DNA of 64,000 bases. Origin: Streptomyces justiciae (GTDB lineage: Bacteria; Actinomycetota; Actinomycetes; Streptomycetales; Streptomycetaceae). The DNA is taken from contig NZ_JADDXU010000003.1 in the NCBI RefSeq assembly GCF_015163075.1, forward strand, positions 620,001 to 684,000, read 5' to 3'. Under the pieces are notes generated by a model, which was given only the letters and a program-made list of their open reading frames with translations, was not told the origin of the DNA and ran no database searches. The stretch's first letter is position 1. Every line of letters starts with the position of its first letter. This document shows positions 1 through 9,008 of this stretch, in pieces. Both the position numbers and the translations under genes were made by a program.

Positions 1-573
1 GCCGACCTGCGACTTGATGTCGTCACCGACGATCGGGACACCGGCCTCGGTGAACTTGTCGGCCCACTCCTTGGTGCCGGCGATGAAGACCGGGAGGGCG
101 TTGACGAAGGCGACCTTGGCGTCGATGGCGCACTGGGCGTAGAACTTCGCCGCGTCCTCGGAGCCGACCGGCAGGTAGCAGACGAGAACGTCGACCTGCT
201 TGTCCTTCAGGACCTGGACGACGTCGACCGGCTCCTCGGCGGACTCCTCGATGGTCATGCGGTAGTACTTGCCGAGACCGTCGAGCGTGTGACCGCGCTG
301 GACCGTGACGCCCTTGTTCGGGACGTCGCAGATCTTGATGGTGTTGTTCTCGCTGGCACCGATGGCGTCCGAGAGGTCGAGGCCGACCTTCTTCGCGTCG
401 ACGTCGAAGGCGGCGACGAACTCGACGTCACCGACGTGGTAGTCGCCGAACTGGACGTGCATCAGTCCAGGCACCTTGGTCGCCGGGTCGGCGTCCTTGT
501 AGTACTCGACTCCCTGAACCAGCGACGCGGCGCAGTTGCCCACACCGACGATGGCTACGCGAACCGAACCCAT
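1..573 (-). CDS. ino1: Inositol-3-phosphate synthase, N-terminal part (cut by window start)
   Basis: Converts glucose 6-phosphate to myo-inositol 3-phosphate (NAD-dependent), the entry step to inositol, phosphatidylinositol and mycothiol in actinobacteria. The 191 visible codons start [18 protein letters not shown], a Rossmann fold with the glycine-rich NAD loop GVGNCAAS at residues 10-17, and continue through the family segments [18 protein letters not shown] and [13 protein letters not shown]. The actinobacterial enzyme is about 360 residues, so roughly half lies beyond the left edge. The ATG is preceded by AGGGAGC at a suitable distance. It lies 44 bp downstream of the padR-type gene on the same strand, so the two are probably co-transcribed and controlled by that regulator. 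Identification is firm. Confidence 0.95.
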   Translation of the reverse strand, partial: MGSVRVAIVGVGNCAASLVQGVEYYKDADPATKVPGLMHVQFGDYHVGDVEFVAAFDVDAKKVGLDLSDAIGASENNTIKICDVPNKGVTVQRGHTLDGLGKYYRMTIEESAEEPVDVVQVLKDKQVDVLVCYLPVGSEDAAKFYAQCAIDAKVAFVNALPVFIAGTKEWADKFTEAGVPIVGDDIKSQVG

Positions 574-617
574 TCCGGTTGCTCCCTGTGTGTACGAGTG
601 AGGCCCTGACTGGGCGC

Positions 618-1307
618 TCACGTGGCGGTGTCGTCGGGCAGATCGGTCCGGGGGGTGTCCCCGGGCCGTGGCAGGTTGCCCGTCGCTCCAGTGGTGTTGT
701 TCTGCTGAGAGGACTGAGCGGGCCCCCCGGTGGAACCACGAAGGTCCCGTCCGGCCCGCTCGCTCTCGATGAGCTCGTTCAGCCAGCGCACTTCGCGCTC
801 CACGGACTCCATTCCGTGGCGCTGGAGCTCAAGCGTGTAGTCGTCGAGGCGCTCCCGGGTGCGCGCGAACGAGACGCGCATCTTGTCCAGGCGCTCCTCC
901 AGCCGGCTGCGGCGGCCTTCCAGCACCCGCACGCGCACATCGCGCGACGTCTGTCCGAAGAAGGCGAAACGCGCGGCGAAGTGCTCGTCCTCGTACGCGT
1001 CGGGGCCGGTCTGGGAGAGCAGTTCCTCGAAGTGCTCCTTACCTTCCGCCGTCAACCGATAGACGATCTTGGCGCGACGCCCCGCGAGTGGTGCGGCGAG
1101 GGCGTCCTCGGGAGCGTTCCCCGACTCCTCGATCAACCAGCCGTTGGCGACCAGCGTCTTGAGGCAGGGGTAGAGCGTGCCGTAGCTGAACGCTCGGAAC
1201 ACGCCCAGTGACGTATTGAGTCGTTTGCGCAGCTCGTAGCCGTGCATCGGGGACTCGCGCAGGAGACCGAGTACGGCGAACTCCAGGATCCCGGAACGCC
1301 GGCTCAT
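618..1307 (-). CDS. PadR-family transcriptional regulator
   Basis: A 229-residue DNA-binding protein. The N terminus ([16 protein letters not shown], then [13 protein letters not shown] and [13 protein letters not shown]) is the PadR winged helix, with the wing-type sequence [20 protein letters not shown] near residues 85-105. The C-terminal half is rich in Arg/Glu and predicted helical, followed by a low-complexity Ser/Gly/Asn/Pro tail. The ATG at 1307 is chosen because AGAGGAGG sits just before it; the frame is open further upstream but without a comparable site. A perfect 23-bp palindrome lies 40-62 bp upstream, suggesting autorepression. It precedes ino1 on the same strand, so it may also control inositol synthesis. 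The effector is unknown. Confidence 0.93.
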   Translation of the reverse strand: MSRRSGILEFAVLGLLRESPMHGYELRKRLNTSLGVFRAFSYGTLYPCLKTLVANGWLIEESGNAPEDALAAPLAGRRAKIVYRLTAEGKEHFEELLSQTGPDAYEDEHFAARFAFFGQTSRDVRVRVLEGRRSRLEERLDKMRVSFARTRERLDDYTLELQRHGMESVEREVRWLNELIESERAGRDLRGSTGGPAQSSQQNNTTGATGNLPRPGDTPRTDLPDDTAT

Positions 1308-1346
1308 GGTCGCCTCCTCTCGGTCTTCCGCTCGCTTATGTCGCTC

Positions 1347-1369
1347 TGATGTATCGACTCGATACATCA
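1347..1369. promoter_or_regulatory. Perfect palindromic operator upstream of the PadR gene
   Basis: Arms TGATGTATCGA and TCGATACATCA are exact reverse complements around one central base. The dyad contains ATGT and ACAT half-sites, the element typical of PadR operators. It lies in the divergent region between the PadR gene and the penicillin-binding protein gene, so it could autoregulate the former and possibly touch the latter. Binding is inferred. Confidence 0.7.
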
Positions 1370-1673
1370 CGACGATAGAACGGCCTTCCGGATGCGACAA
1401 GTGCGGGGACGGTGAACGGGATCACATCACCGATTCGTTGGAGGCAAGTTGCCTGATTTGGGGTGAACTTCGGGGCTAGGCGGGTTTTGACGGTGCGTAG
1501 TCTGTGCGGCATGCACACCACCGGGAACCGAGTGACGTCTGGGGACGTCATCGTCCTCGGTGCAGTACGGGTGAATGCGAAAGCGACCACATCCGTACTT
1601 CGGGGGGACCGGAAACCAGCAGCCGCCGTTTCCAGGCGCGCAAAGGTGCGCCTGCCCTAGGAGTAGTCGTTCG

Positions 1674-4304
1674 ATGAGCGAGCACCGTCGCAAACCGCCG
1701 CAGCCGCAGGGAGGCGGACGTGCCGCGGCCCGACGCGGCCAGTCCGGCTCGTCCTCCGGCCGCCGTGCGGCACCGCGTGGCGCCACCGGATCTCCTTCCG
1801 ACGCGTACGGGTCGGGTTCACACGAGTCGGGAGCTGAGGAGCGGCCGTACGGCGGCCGCGCCGAGGCCCGCCGCGCGGCGCAGAGAGGCGGGGGCAGCCG
1901 ACGCAGAGCGCCCGAGCCCACGGGTCGCGGCGCGCGCCGCGGGGGCCCGGGTGGCCCCAGCGGCCCTGGACGGGGCCGAGCCACCGCCTCCACCAAGAAC
2001 CGGTTCATCGACTACCCGCGCGCCGGCAAGTACGGCTGGCAGCGCTGGGTGCCCTCCTGGCGCCTCGTCTCCGGACTCGGCCTCGCCTTCTTCGGCAGCC
2101 TGGTCGCTATCGCGGGCATCGGCTACGCCATGGTGAGCATCCCGAGCGAGAACGCCGCGGCGAAGTCCGAGAACAACGTCTACTACTGGGCCAACGGCGA
2201 TCAGATGGTGGCCACTGGTAGTGGTGCCAACCGTCAGAACGTCGACATCGCCAAGATCCCCAAGGCCATGCAGTGGGCCGTGATCTCCGCGGAGAACAAG
2301 AGCTTCTACACCGACTCGGGCGTCGACCCCATGGGTATCGCGCGAGCGCTCGCCAACATGGCGCGCGGCGGTGACACCCAGGGTGGTTCGACCATCACCC
2401 AGCAGTACGTGAAGAACACCTACCTGAGCCAGGAACAGACCGTCTCCCGGAAGTTCAAGGAGATGTTCATCTCCATAAAGGTGGGCACGAAGCTCACGAA
2501 GGACGAGATCCTCCAGGGCTACCTGAACACGTCGTACTACGGCCGTGGCGCGTACGGCATCCAGGCCGCCGCGCAGACCTACTACGGCAAGGACGCCGAG
2601 GACCTCACCGACTCCCAGTGCGCCTTCCTCGCCGCGCTGCTCAAGGGCCCGACGTACTACGACCCCATCGACAACACGAGCATCGACCCCTCGGCGACCA
2701 AGGACGCCAATCTCAAGCGCTCCAAGGAGCGCTGGGGCTGGATCCTGGAGCAGATGCACAACGACAAGCATCTGACGGACGCCAAGTACCAGACGGCCAT
2801 CAAGAAGTACCCCATGCCCCAGGGCCTCAAGGCGACCAAGGGCATGACCGGCCAGATCAGCTATCTCGTCGACACGGCCAAGAAGTACGTGCTGGCCCAC
2901 TCGAACATCTCGCGGGCCGACTTCGACAAGGGCGGCTACCAGATCTACACGACCTTCGAGAAGAGCAAGGTCAACGCGCTCTCGGCGGCCGTCAAGAAGA
3001 TCGAGAAAGAGAACATCGACCCGGAAAAGCGTGAGAAGGACAAGCACGTCCAGTTCGGCGCGGCGTCGGTGCGGCCCAACGACGGCGCGATCGTCGCGAT
3101 CTACGGTGGCGCAGGCTACGAGAACGACCACTTCAACAACAACGCGGACACCTCGGGTGTGCCGGTCGGTTCGACGTGGAAGCCGTTCGTGATGGCGGCG
3201 GCCATGGAGTACGGCACCTACAAGGATCCGGACGTCGGTGTCTCGCCGCTGAGCAAGTACAACGGCAACGACCATCTGAAGGTCAAGAACAACGACGGCA
3301 GCTACGTGCTGAAGAAGGACAACTCGGTCTTCTACCAGGAGAACGAGAGCGACTATCCCTGGGGCTACATCAGCCTTCGTAAGGCGATGGAACAGTCCAT
3401 CAACACGCCGTTCGTGCAACTCGGCATGGACGTGGGGATGGACAAGGTGCGGAGTGTCGCCTCGAAGTCCGGCATCCTGGACAGCAGCTTCGCCGACTAC
3501 AACGGCAACCCCTCCTTCGCGCTCGGCACTTCGACCCCCAGCGCCATCCGCATGGCGGACGCGTACGCCACCTTCGCCGCATCCGGCAAGCAGGCCGATC
3601 CGTACTCGGTGACCGAGGTCAAGAAGGACGGACAGCCCCTGTCGGGCTTCGACAAGCCGAAGATCAAGCTGGCCATGCCCGAGAACGTGGCGCACAACGT
3701 CACGGACCTCCTCGAGAACGTCATCAAGAACGGTACGGGTAAGAACGCGCTGGCCCTGGGCCGTACGGCGGCCGGCAAGACCGGTACGACCGACAGCAAC
3801 AAGTCGGCCTGGTTCGTCGGCTACACCCAGCAGCTGTCGACCTCGGTCGCGATGTTCCGAGAGGACCCCAAGAGCAGCAAGCTGCTCTCCATGAACGGCA
3901 CCGCGGGCGTGGAGTCCATTCACGGTGGTGACATCCCCACCGAGATCTGGACCGAATACATGAAGGCCGCTCTGAAGGGCGACAGCGACCCCGGCTTCCC
4001 GGACGCCGAGAAGATCGGTGAGATCCAGGACGAGGCGGGGGCACCGTCCCCGACGCCGTCCGTCACCGCGACGCCGAGTGAGACGCCGAGCGCGACGCCG
4101 AGCCCGACGCCCAGCGAGTCCGAGATCCTTCCCTCGCCGTCGGCCAGCGAGTCCTGCAAGTTCAGCTGGCAGTGCTCGGACACCGGAGGCACGGACACCG
4201 GCGGTACGGACGGAGGCGTGACCTCCACACCGACTGCCACGGAGACGGACACCACCAGAGGTAACGGCAATGGAGGCGGCATCTTCGGAGGATCGACCGG
4301 TTAG
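1674..4304 (+). CDS. Bifunctional (class A) penicillin-binding protein
   Basis: Peptidoglycan glycosyltransferase/transpeptidase of 876 residues. A long basic, Arg/Gly/Pro-rich cytoplasmic tail (about 1-130) precedes one transmembrane anchor near 133-155. The GT51 domain follows, with the catalytic-Glu motif AVISAENKSFY near 202 and GGSTITQQYVKN. The transpeptidase domain carries S-T-W-K (Ser500), S-I-N (575-577) and K-T-G (from Lys702), so all three penicillin-binding motifs are present. The C terminus is a Ser/Thr/Pro/Glu-rich wall-spanning tail ending in Gly-rich sequence. The ATG at 1674 has AGGAG 10 nt upstream; codons upstream in the open frame do not look coding. A parS site lies just after the stop codon. 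Confidence 0.95.
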   Translation: MSEHRRKPPQPQGGGRAAARRGQSGSSSGRRAAPRGATGSPSDAYGSGSHESGAEERPYGGRAEARRAAQRGGGSRRRAPEPTGRGARRGGPGGPSGPGRGRATASTKNRFIDYPRAGKYGWQRWVPSWRLVSGLGLAFFGSLVAIAGIGYAMVSIPSENAAAKSENNVYYWANGDQMVATGSGANRQNVDIAKIPKAMQWAVISAENKSFYTDSGVDPMGIARALANMARGGDTQGGSTITQQYVKNTYLSQEQTVSRKFKEMFISIKVGTKLTKDEILQGYLNTSYYGRGAYGIQAAAQTYYGKDAEDLTDSQCAFLAALLKGPTYYDPIDNTSIDPSATKDANLKRSKERWGWILEQMHNDKHLTDAKYQTAIKKYPMPQGLKATKGMTGQISYLVDTAKKYVLAHSNISRADFDKGGYQIYTTFEKSKVNALSAAVKKIEKENIDPEKREKDKHVQFGAASVRPNDGAIVAIYGGAGYENDHFNNNADTSGVPVGSTWKPFVMAAAMEYGTYKDPDVGVSPLSKYNGNDHLKVKNNDGSYVLKKDNSVFYQENESDYPWGYISLRKAMEQSINTPFVQLGMDVGMDKVRSVASKSGILDSSFADYNGNPSFALGTSTPSAIRMADAYATFAASGKQADPYSVTEVKKDGQPLSGFDKPKIKLAMPENVAHNVTDLLENVIKNGTGKNALALGRTAAGKTGTTDSNKSAWFVGYTQQLSTSVAMFREDPKSSKLLSMNGTAGVESIHGGDIPTEIWTEYMKAALKGDSDPGFPDAEKIGEIQDEAGAPSPTPSVTATPSETPSATPSPTPSESEILPSPSASESCKFSWQCSDTGGTDTGGTDGGVTSTPTATETDTTRGNGNGGGIFGGSTG

Positions 4305-4327
4305 CCGCCATATCGCCCGCCGAGGGT

Positions 4328-4341
4328 GTTTCACGTGAAAC
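4328..4341. promoter_or_regulatory. parS: parS site (perfect)
   Basis: Exact 14-bp GTTTCACGTGAAAC, the Streptomyces ParB-binding sequence used in chromosome segregation. It lies between the penicillin-binding protein and GT87 genes. The adjoining ATG makes a false MFHVKH start for the next gene. Confidence 0.88.
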
Positions 4342-4412
4342 ATGGGCCGTCGCACCCACCAGGTGCGGCGGCCCTCGGCGTATTCCTAGGCAGGTACGGC
4401 AGGATGTGCCCC

Positions 4413-5921
4413 ATGCCCAGTGCAGAATCCACGCGAGCGAGCGTGCACGAGCAGGACCCGGTGCGGCCCACCAGGGACGACGAGATCGCCGCGAGCGGCA
4501 GTGAGCTGATCGGTGGTCCCATCGGGCGGCGTGCCCTGCTCGGGACGTCCTGGTGGACTCCCGTGCGGGTCATCGCGCTCGTGGCGATCGGCATGTTCGC
4601 CCTCGGTCTGATCCAGAAGGCGCCCTGCTACAACGGCGGATGGTTCTTCGGCGCCAGCTCGCAGTACACGCACGCCTGCTACTCGGACATCCCGCACCTC
4701 TACGCGGGGCGCGGTTTCGCCGACGGGCTCGTGCCGTACTTCGACAAGCTCAACGGCGACATGGAGTACCTCGAATACCCGGTGCTGACCGGTGTGTTCA
4801 TGGAGGTGGCCGCCTGGCTCACGCCGGGCAGCGGCAGCATCCAGGACCAGGAACAGTGGTACTGGATGGTCAACGCCGGGATGCTGATGGCCTGCGCGGC
4901 CGTCATCGCCGTCTGCGTGACCCGTACGCACGCCCGGCGCCCCTGGGACGGTCTGCTGGTCGCCCTGGCGCCCGCCTTCGCGCTGACGGCCACCATCAAC
5001 TGGGACCTCCTGGCGGTCTCCCTGACGGCCGCCGCGATGCTGATGTGGTCCCGGGGCCGCTCCCTCGCGTTCGGCGTCCTGCTGGGCCTCGCCACGGCCG
5101 CCAAGCTGTACCCCGTCTTCCTGCTCGGCCCGCTGTTCGTGCTGTGCTGGCGCGCCGGGAAGTGGCGGGACTTCGGGAAGGCGTTCGGCGGCGCCGCGGT
5201 CGCCTGGCTCGTCGTGAACCTTCCGGTGATGCTGCTCGCCTGGGACGGCTGGGCGAAGTTCTACGAGTTCAGCCAGGAGCGGGGCGTCGACTTCGGGTCC
5301 TTCTGGCTGATCCTCGCCCAGAACTCGTCCGACCCGCTGAGCACCGACACCGTCAACACGCTCGCCACGCTGCTGGTCCTGCTGTGCTGCGTCGGCATCG
5401 CCGCGCTCACCCTGACCGCCCCGCGCCGGCCGCGTTTCGCCCAACTGGCCTTCCTGATCGTCGCCGCCTTCATCCTCACCAACAAGGTCTACTCGCCCCA
5501 GTACGTCCTGTGGCTGGTCCCGCTGGCGGTGCTGGCCCGGCCCAAGTGGCGGGACTTCCTGATCTGGCAGGCCTGCGAGGTGGCGTACTTCCTGGGCATC
5601 TGGATGTACCTCGCGTACACGACCAGCGCCGACGCCCACAAGGGTCTGCCTCAGGAGGGCTACCACTGGGCCATCGGCCTGCATCTGCTGGGCACGCTGT
5701 ACCTGTGCGTCGTCGTCGTGCGTGACATTCTCATGCCCGAGCGGGACGTCGTACGACGAGCGGGCGACGACGACCCCTCGGGCGGTGTGCTCGACGGGGC
5801 GGAGGACGTGTTCGTGCTCGGCCCCGCTGCCCATCCCCCGCGGCACGCGGCCCACTTCGCCGGTCCGCAGGTCGAGTGGGGCGAGCGCGGAGAGTCCCCT
5901 TCCGGCGGTAGTTCGCTCTGA
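4413..5921 (+). CDS. GT87-family (DUF2029) polyprenol-dependent mannosyltransferase-like membrane protein
   Basis: A polytopic membrane protein of 502 residues resembling actinobacterial GT87 mannosyltransferases, which use polyprenyl-phosphate-mannose to build envelope glycolipids or glycoproteins. The first hydrophobic helix is VRVIALVAIGMFALGLI, followed by an extracytoplasmic loop with SDIPHLYAGRGF and the family-type YLEYPVLTG, then about nine more hydrophobic segments and a hydrophilic acidic tail. The acceptor is unknown. The start at 4413 is preferred (AGGA about 10 nt upstream) over 4404; the apparent earlier start at 4326 is inside a parS site. It probably forms its own transcript, ending at the hairpin at 5954. 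Confidence 0.8.
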   Translation: MPSAESTRASVHEQDPVRPTRDDEIAASGSELIGGPIGRRALLGTSWWTPVRVIALVAIGMFALGLIQKAPCYNGGWFFGASSQYTHACYSDIPHLYAGRGFADGLVPYFDKLNGDMEYLEYPVLTGVFMEVAAWLTPGSGSIQDQEQWYWMVNAGMLMACAAVIAVCVTRTHARRPWDGLLVALAPAFALTATINWDLLAVSLTAAAMLMWSRGRSLAFGVLLGLATAAKLYPVFLLGPLFVLCWRAGKWRDFGKAFGGAAVAWLVVNLPVMLLAWDGWAKFYEFSQERGVDFGSFWLILAQNSSDPLSTDTVNTLATLLVLLCCVGIAALTLTAPRRPRFAQLAFLIVAAFILTNKVYSPQYVLWLVPLAVLARPKWRDFLIWQACEVAYFLGIWMYLAYTTSADAHKGLPQEGYHWAIGLHLLGTLYLCVVVVRDILMPERDVVRRAGDDDPSGGVLDGAEDVFVLGPAAHPPRHAAHFAGPQVEWGERGESPSGGSSL

Positions 5922-5953
5922 GCGAACGGGGGTTGATGGCCCCTAGCGCCAAG

Positions 5954-5992
5954 CGAAAGGCCGTGCACGGGCAGTCCGTGCACGGCCTTTCG
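5954..5992. terminator. Bidirectional hairpin terminator
   Basis: A perfect 17-bp stem (CGAAAGGCCGTGCACGG and its complement) with a 5-nt loop, between the convergent GT87 and alanine-racemase-like genes. It can serve both strands. There is no long U-tract, as usual in Streptomyces. Confidence 0.85.
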
Positions 5993-6030
5993 GCTGTCTG
6001 CATACGGCTTCTCAGGCGGCCGTACGGCCC

Positions 6031-7062
6031 TCAGCGGTCGACGATCCGGTCGAACTGCGTGGTGGTGTGCCGCAGATGGGCCACCAGTTCTTCGCCGACC
6101 TTCGGCTCGGGGGCGTCGGAGGGCACGAAAAGGATCGACACCTGCATGTGCGGCGGCTCGGCGAACCAGCGCTGCTTGCCGCCCCAGACGAACGGAGAAA
6201 GGTTCCGGTTCACCGTGGCCAGGCCCGCGCGGGCCACGCCTTTGGCGCGCGGCATGACGCCGTGCAGGGCCTTGGGGGCCTCCAGGCCCACCCCGTGCGA
6301 CGTACCGCCCGCCACGACGACCAGGAAGCCGTCCGAGGCCGCCTTCTGCTGCCGGTAGCCGAAGCGGTCGCCCTTGGCCACGCGCGTGACGTCCAGGACG
6401 GCACCGCGGTACTCGGTGGCCTCGTGGTCCCCCAGCCACAACCGCGTGCCGATACGCGCACGGAAGCGGGTCTGCGGGAACTGCTGCTGGAGCCGGGCGA
6501 GATCCTCGGCCTTGAGGTGGCTGACGAACATCGTGTGCAGCGGAAGACGGGCCGCGCGCAGGCGGTCCATCCAGCCGATGACCTCCTCGACGGCGTCCGA
6601 GCCGTCGGTGCGGTCCAGCGGCAGGTGGATGGCGAAGCCCTCCAGGCGGACGTTCTCTATGGCGGCGTGCAGCTGCGGCAGATCCTGCTCGCTGATGCCG
6701 TGCCGCTTCATCGAGGACATCACCTCGATGACCACCCGGGCGCCGACGAGGCCGTAGACCCCGTCGATCGACGACACCGAGCGGATGACACGGTCGGGCA
6801 GCGGGACGGGCTCCTCGCCGCGCCGGTACGGCGTCAGCACCAGCAGGTCACCGCCGAACCAGTCCTTGATGCGCGCGGCCTCGTACGTGGTGCCGACGGC
6901 GAGGACGTCCGAACCGAGCCGCGTGGCCTCCTCGGCGAGTCGCTCGTGCCCGAAGCCGTAGCCGTTGCCCTTGCAGACCGGGACGAGCCCTGGGAACTGG
7001 TCCTGCACGTGCTTGTGGTGCGCACGCCAGCGCGCGGTGTCGACGTAGAGCGTGAGCGCCAT
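6031..7062 (-). CDS. Alanine racemase-like PLP protein
   Basis: A 343-residue protein with the fold-type III (alanine racemase) N-terminal barrel. The likely PLP lysine is Lys31 in VCKGNGYGFG, equivalent to the VKADAYGHG motif of Alr. Barrel segments follow, such as VIEVMSSMKRHGI and FVSHL. It is close to racemase length, but I do not see a clean match to the Alr C-terminal catalytic tyrosine region, so racemase activity is uncertain. It lies 65 bp downstream of femX on the same strand and is probably co-transcribed, which points to peptidoglycan amino-acid metabolism. The start is an ATG with AAAGG somewhat far upstream. Confidence 0.8.
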   Translation of the reverse strand: MALTLYVDTARWRAHHKHVQDQFPGLVPVCKGNGYGFGHERLAEEATRLGSDVLAVGTTYEAARIKDWFGGDLLVLTPYRRGEEPVPLPDRVIRSVSSIDGVYGLVGARVVIEVMSSMKRHGISEQDLPQLHAAIENVRLEGFAIHLPLDRTDGSDAVEEVIGWMDRLRAARLPLHTMFVSHLKAEDLARLQQQFPQTRFRARIGTRLWLGDHEATEYRGAVLDVTRVAKGDRFGYRQQKAASDGFLVVVAGGTSHGVGLEAPKALHGVMPRAKGVARAGLATVNRNLSPFVWGGKQRWFAEPPHMQVSILFVPSDAPEPKVGEELVAHLRHTTTQFDRIVDR

Positions 7063-7127
7063 GGCCGGACCTGGAACCTTTCTCGTGGCTGCGGTGTATC
7101 AGAGGTATGAAAGCGAATTGTGGTGGC

Positions 7128-8249
7128 TCAGCGGCGCGACATGTAGATGTCGAGCGCCTTGTGGAGCAGCTTGTTCAGCGGGAAGTCCCACTCGCCGAGG
7201 TACTCGGCGGCCTGACCACCGGTGCCGACCTTGAACTGGATCAGACCGAAGAGGTGGTCGGTCTCGTCCAGCGAGTCGGAGATGCCGCGCAGGTCGTAGA
7301 CGGTCGCGCCGAGCGCGTAGGCGTCGCGCAGCATCCGCCACTGCATCGCGTTCGAGGGCCGGACCTCGCGGCCGATGTTGTCGGAGGCACCGTAGGAGTA
7401 CCAGACGTGCCCGCCGACGATCAGCATCGTCGCCGCCGACAGGTTCACGCCGTTGTGGCGGGCGAAGTACAGCCGCATGCGGTTGGGGTCCTCGGTGTTG
7501 AGGGCCGTCCACATGCGCTGGAAGTACGACAGCGGGCGGGGCCGGAAGTGGTCGCGCACGGCCGTGATCTCGTAGAGCCGCTGCCACTCCTCGAGGTCGT
7601 GGTAGCCGCCCTGGACGACCTCGACGCCGGCCTTCTCGGCCTTCTTGATGTTGCGGCGCCACAGCTGGTTGAAGTTCTTGTGGACCTCTTCCAGGGAGCG
7701 GTTCGCCAGCGGCACCTGGTAGACGTAACGCGGCTGGACGTCGCCGAAGCCGGCGCCGCCGTCCTCACCCTGCTGCCAGCCCATACGACGGAGCTTGTCG
7801 GCGACTTCGAAGGCGCGCGGCTCGATGAAGTCGGCCTCGATGTCGCGCAGCCGCTTCACGTCCGGGTTCTGGATGCCCGCCTTGATGGAGGGGGCCTCCC
7901 AGCGCCGGATGATCACCGGCGGGCCCATCTTCACGGAGAAGGCGCCCTGGTGCTTGAGGTGGGCGAGCATCGGTTCCAGCCAGTCCGTCAGATTCGGCGC
8001 GAACCAGTTGATGACCGGGCCCTCGGGCAGATAGGCGAGATAGCGCTTGATCTTGGGCAGCTGGCGGTAGAGGACCAGGCCCGCGCCGACCATCTCGCCG
8101 GTCTTGTCGTCGAACCAGCCGAGGCTCTCCGAGCGCCACTCCGCCTTGACGTCTGCCCAGGCCGGAACCTGCATGTGGCTCGCCGACGGCAGGCTCTGGA
8201 TGTAGGCCAGATGCTGCTCGCGGCTGATCGTCCTCAGGGTCAGGCTCAT
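7128..8249 (-). CDS. femX: FemX-type peptidoglycan branching aminoacyltransferase
   Basis: A FemABX-family enzyme of 373 residues. In Streptomyces FemX adds the single glycine to LL-diaminopimelate of the peptidoglycan precursor, using glycyl-tRNA, so that 3-3/3-4 cross-links can form. Family features visible are the N-terminal SHMQVPAWADVKAEW segment, a GNAT-like fold in two halves (VNLSAATMLIVGGHVWYSY is typical of the second half), and YDLRGISDSLDETDHLFGL near the C terminus. The ATG at 8249 is chosen for the GAGGAGCGC site in front of it; the frame is open 40 codons further but without a ribosome-binding site. In S. coelicolor the orthologous gene is linked to vancomycin resistance physiology through VanK (recalled). 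Confidence 0.9.
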   Translation of the reverse strand: MSLTLRTISREQHLAYIQSLPSASHMQVPAWADVKAEWRSESLGWFDDKTGEMVGAGLVLYRQLPKIKRYLAYLPEGPVINWFAPNLTDWLEPMLAHLKHQGAFSVKMGPPVIIRRWEAPSIKAGIQNPDVKRLRDIEADFIEPRAFEVADKLRRMGWQQGEDGGAGFGDVQPRYVYQVPLANRSLEEVHKNFNQLWRRNIKKAEKAGVEVVQGGYHDLEEWQRLYEITAVRDHFRPRPLSYFQRMWTALNTEDPNRMRLYFARHNGVNLSAATMLIVGGHVWYSYGASDNIGREVRPSNAMQWRMLRDAYALGATVYDLRGISDSLDETDHLFGLIQFKVGTGGQAAEYLGEWDFPLNKLLHKALDIYMSRR

Positions 8250-8429
8250 TCGGGGCGCTCCTCGGGCTGGTGTGTCCCCATGGGTACAGGGGCTCCGGCT
8301 CTCGCGCCGAAGCCTACTGCGCCTTGCGAGCGCCCCGACTGGGCGTACGGAAGCTGCGCCCCGGCTCAATGGGCTGCCGAGGTGTTCCGTGGTGCTTTGG
8401 GTGATGTGAAGAGGACGGTGTCCCTGGCG

Positions 8430-8744
8430 TCAGCTGATCACTCCGCCGAAGAGGCCGCCGTGGGCCATGCCGAGGAAGAAGCCGACCGCCGAGGCGCCGA
8501 GACCGAGGATCAGTCCGAAGCGCTCACGGGTCGTCTCCGAGATCCACTGGCCGTACGCGCCGGTGCAGATCCCGACCAGGCCGGCCCAGGAGCTGAGCAG
8601 GTGCAGGTTGTGGAACATCGCCGTGACGAATGCCGTGATGCCCAGCACCAGGGTCACCGCGAGCAGCGTGTCCTGGAGGGGGTGGGGCTTTCCGTCCGTG
8701 GCGAAAAGGCCTCCGACGGTGTTGGGTCGCATTGCCTGTGCCAT
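8430..8744 (-). CDS. Small three-helix membrane protein, unknown function
   Basis: A 104-residue protein with three hydrophobic segments, about residues 27-47, 50-66 and 79-100, separated by QWISETTRERFG. No enzymatic motif is seen. A strong AGGAGGTG site fixes the ATG at 8744. It stands 180 bp upstream of femX on the same strand and divergent from rpsF, so it could head the femX transcript or be separate. The conserved setting between the envelope and ribosomal operons is the only functional hint. Confidence 0.8.
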   Translation of the reverse strand: MAQAMRPNTVGGLFATDGKPHPLQDTLLAVTLVLGITAFVTAMFHNLHLLSSWAGLVGICTGAYGQWISETTRERFGLILGLGASAVGFFLGMAHGGLFGGVIS

Positions 8745-8782
8745 AGGGCACCTCCTGCGGAAGGCGGCGCATCGTAGCGCCA

Positions 8783-8799
8783 TACACACCCGATGTGTA
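8783..8799. promoter_or_regulatory. Short dyad in the rpsF divergent region
   Basis: TACACA and TGTGTA flank five bases in the 264-bp region between the small membrane protein gene and rpsF. It could be an operator for the leftward gene. No regulator can be named. Confidence 0.3.
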
Positions 8800-8961
8800 C
8801 AGATTGTCGGCGTCGGCGGCCGGATTTCAACCGGAAGCCGGTGTGCGGGTAGTCTGTACCGTCTGCACTGGTGTCTGCCCATGCCGCGACCGGGACTACC
8901 GCGAGGAAGCCTCGATTGTCAGTGGCGGCCGATACCGTTGCGTACGCATCACAACCCTCCT

Positions 8962-8980
8962 GCCACGGAACGACCGTGGC
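8962..8980 (+). promoter_or_regulatory. Hairpin in the rpsF leader, possible S6:S18 control element
   Basis: A 7-bp stem (GCCACGG/CCGTGGC) with a 5-nt loop lies just before the rpsF Shine-Dalgarno sequence (AAAGGAGGTG). rpsF leaders in several bacteria carry a structure bound by S6:S18 for feedback control. The assignment here rests on position only. Confidence 0.3.
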
Positions 8981-9008
8981 CGCTGAGTCCAAAGGAGGTG
9001 GGTTCCAC

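Noticed and set aside
4326..4412. MFHVKH upstream start for the GT87 gene (and similar MFHVK starts elsewhere)
   Set aside because: The codons come from the parS site (ATG/GTG-TTT-CAC-GTG-AAA); no ribosome-binding site precedes them and family similarity starts later.
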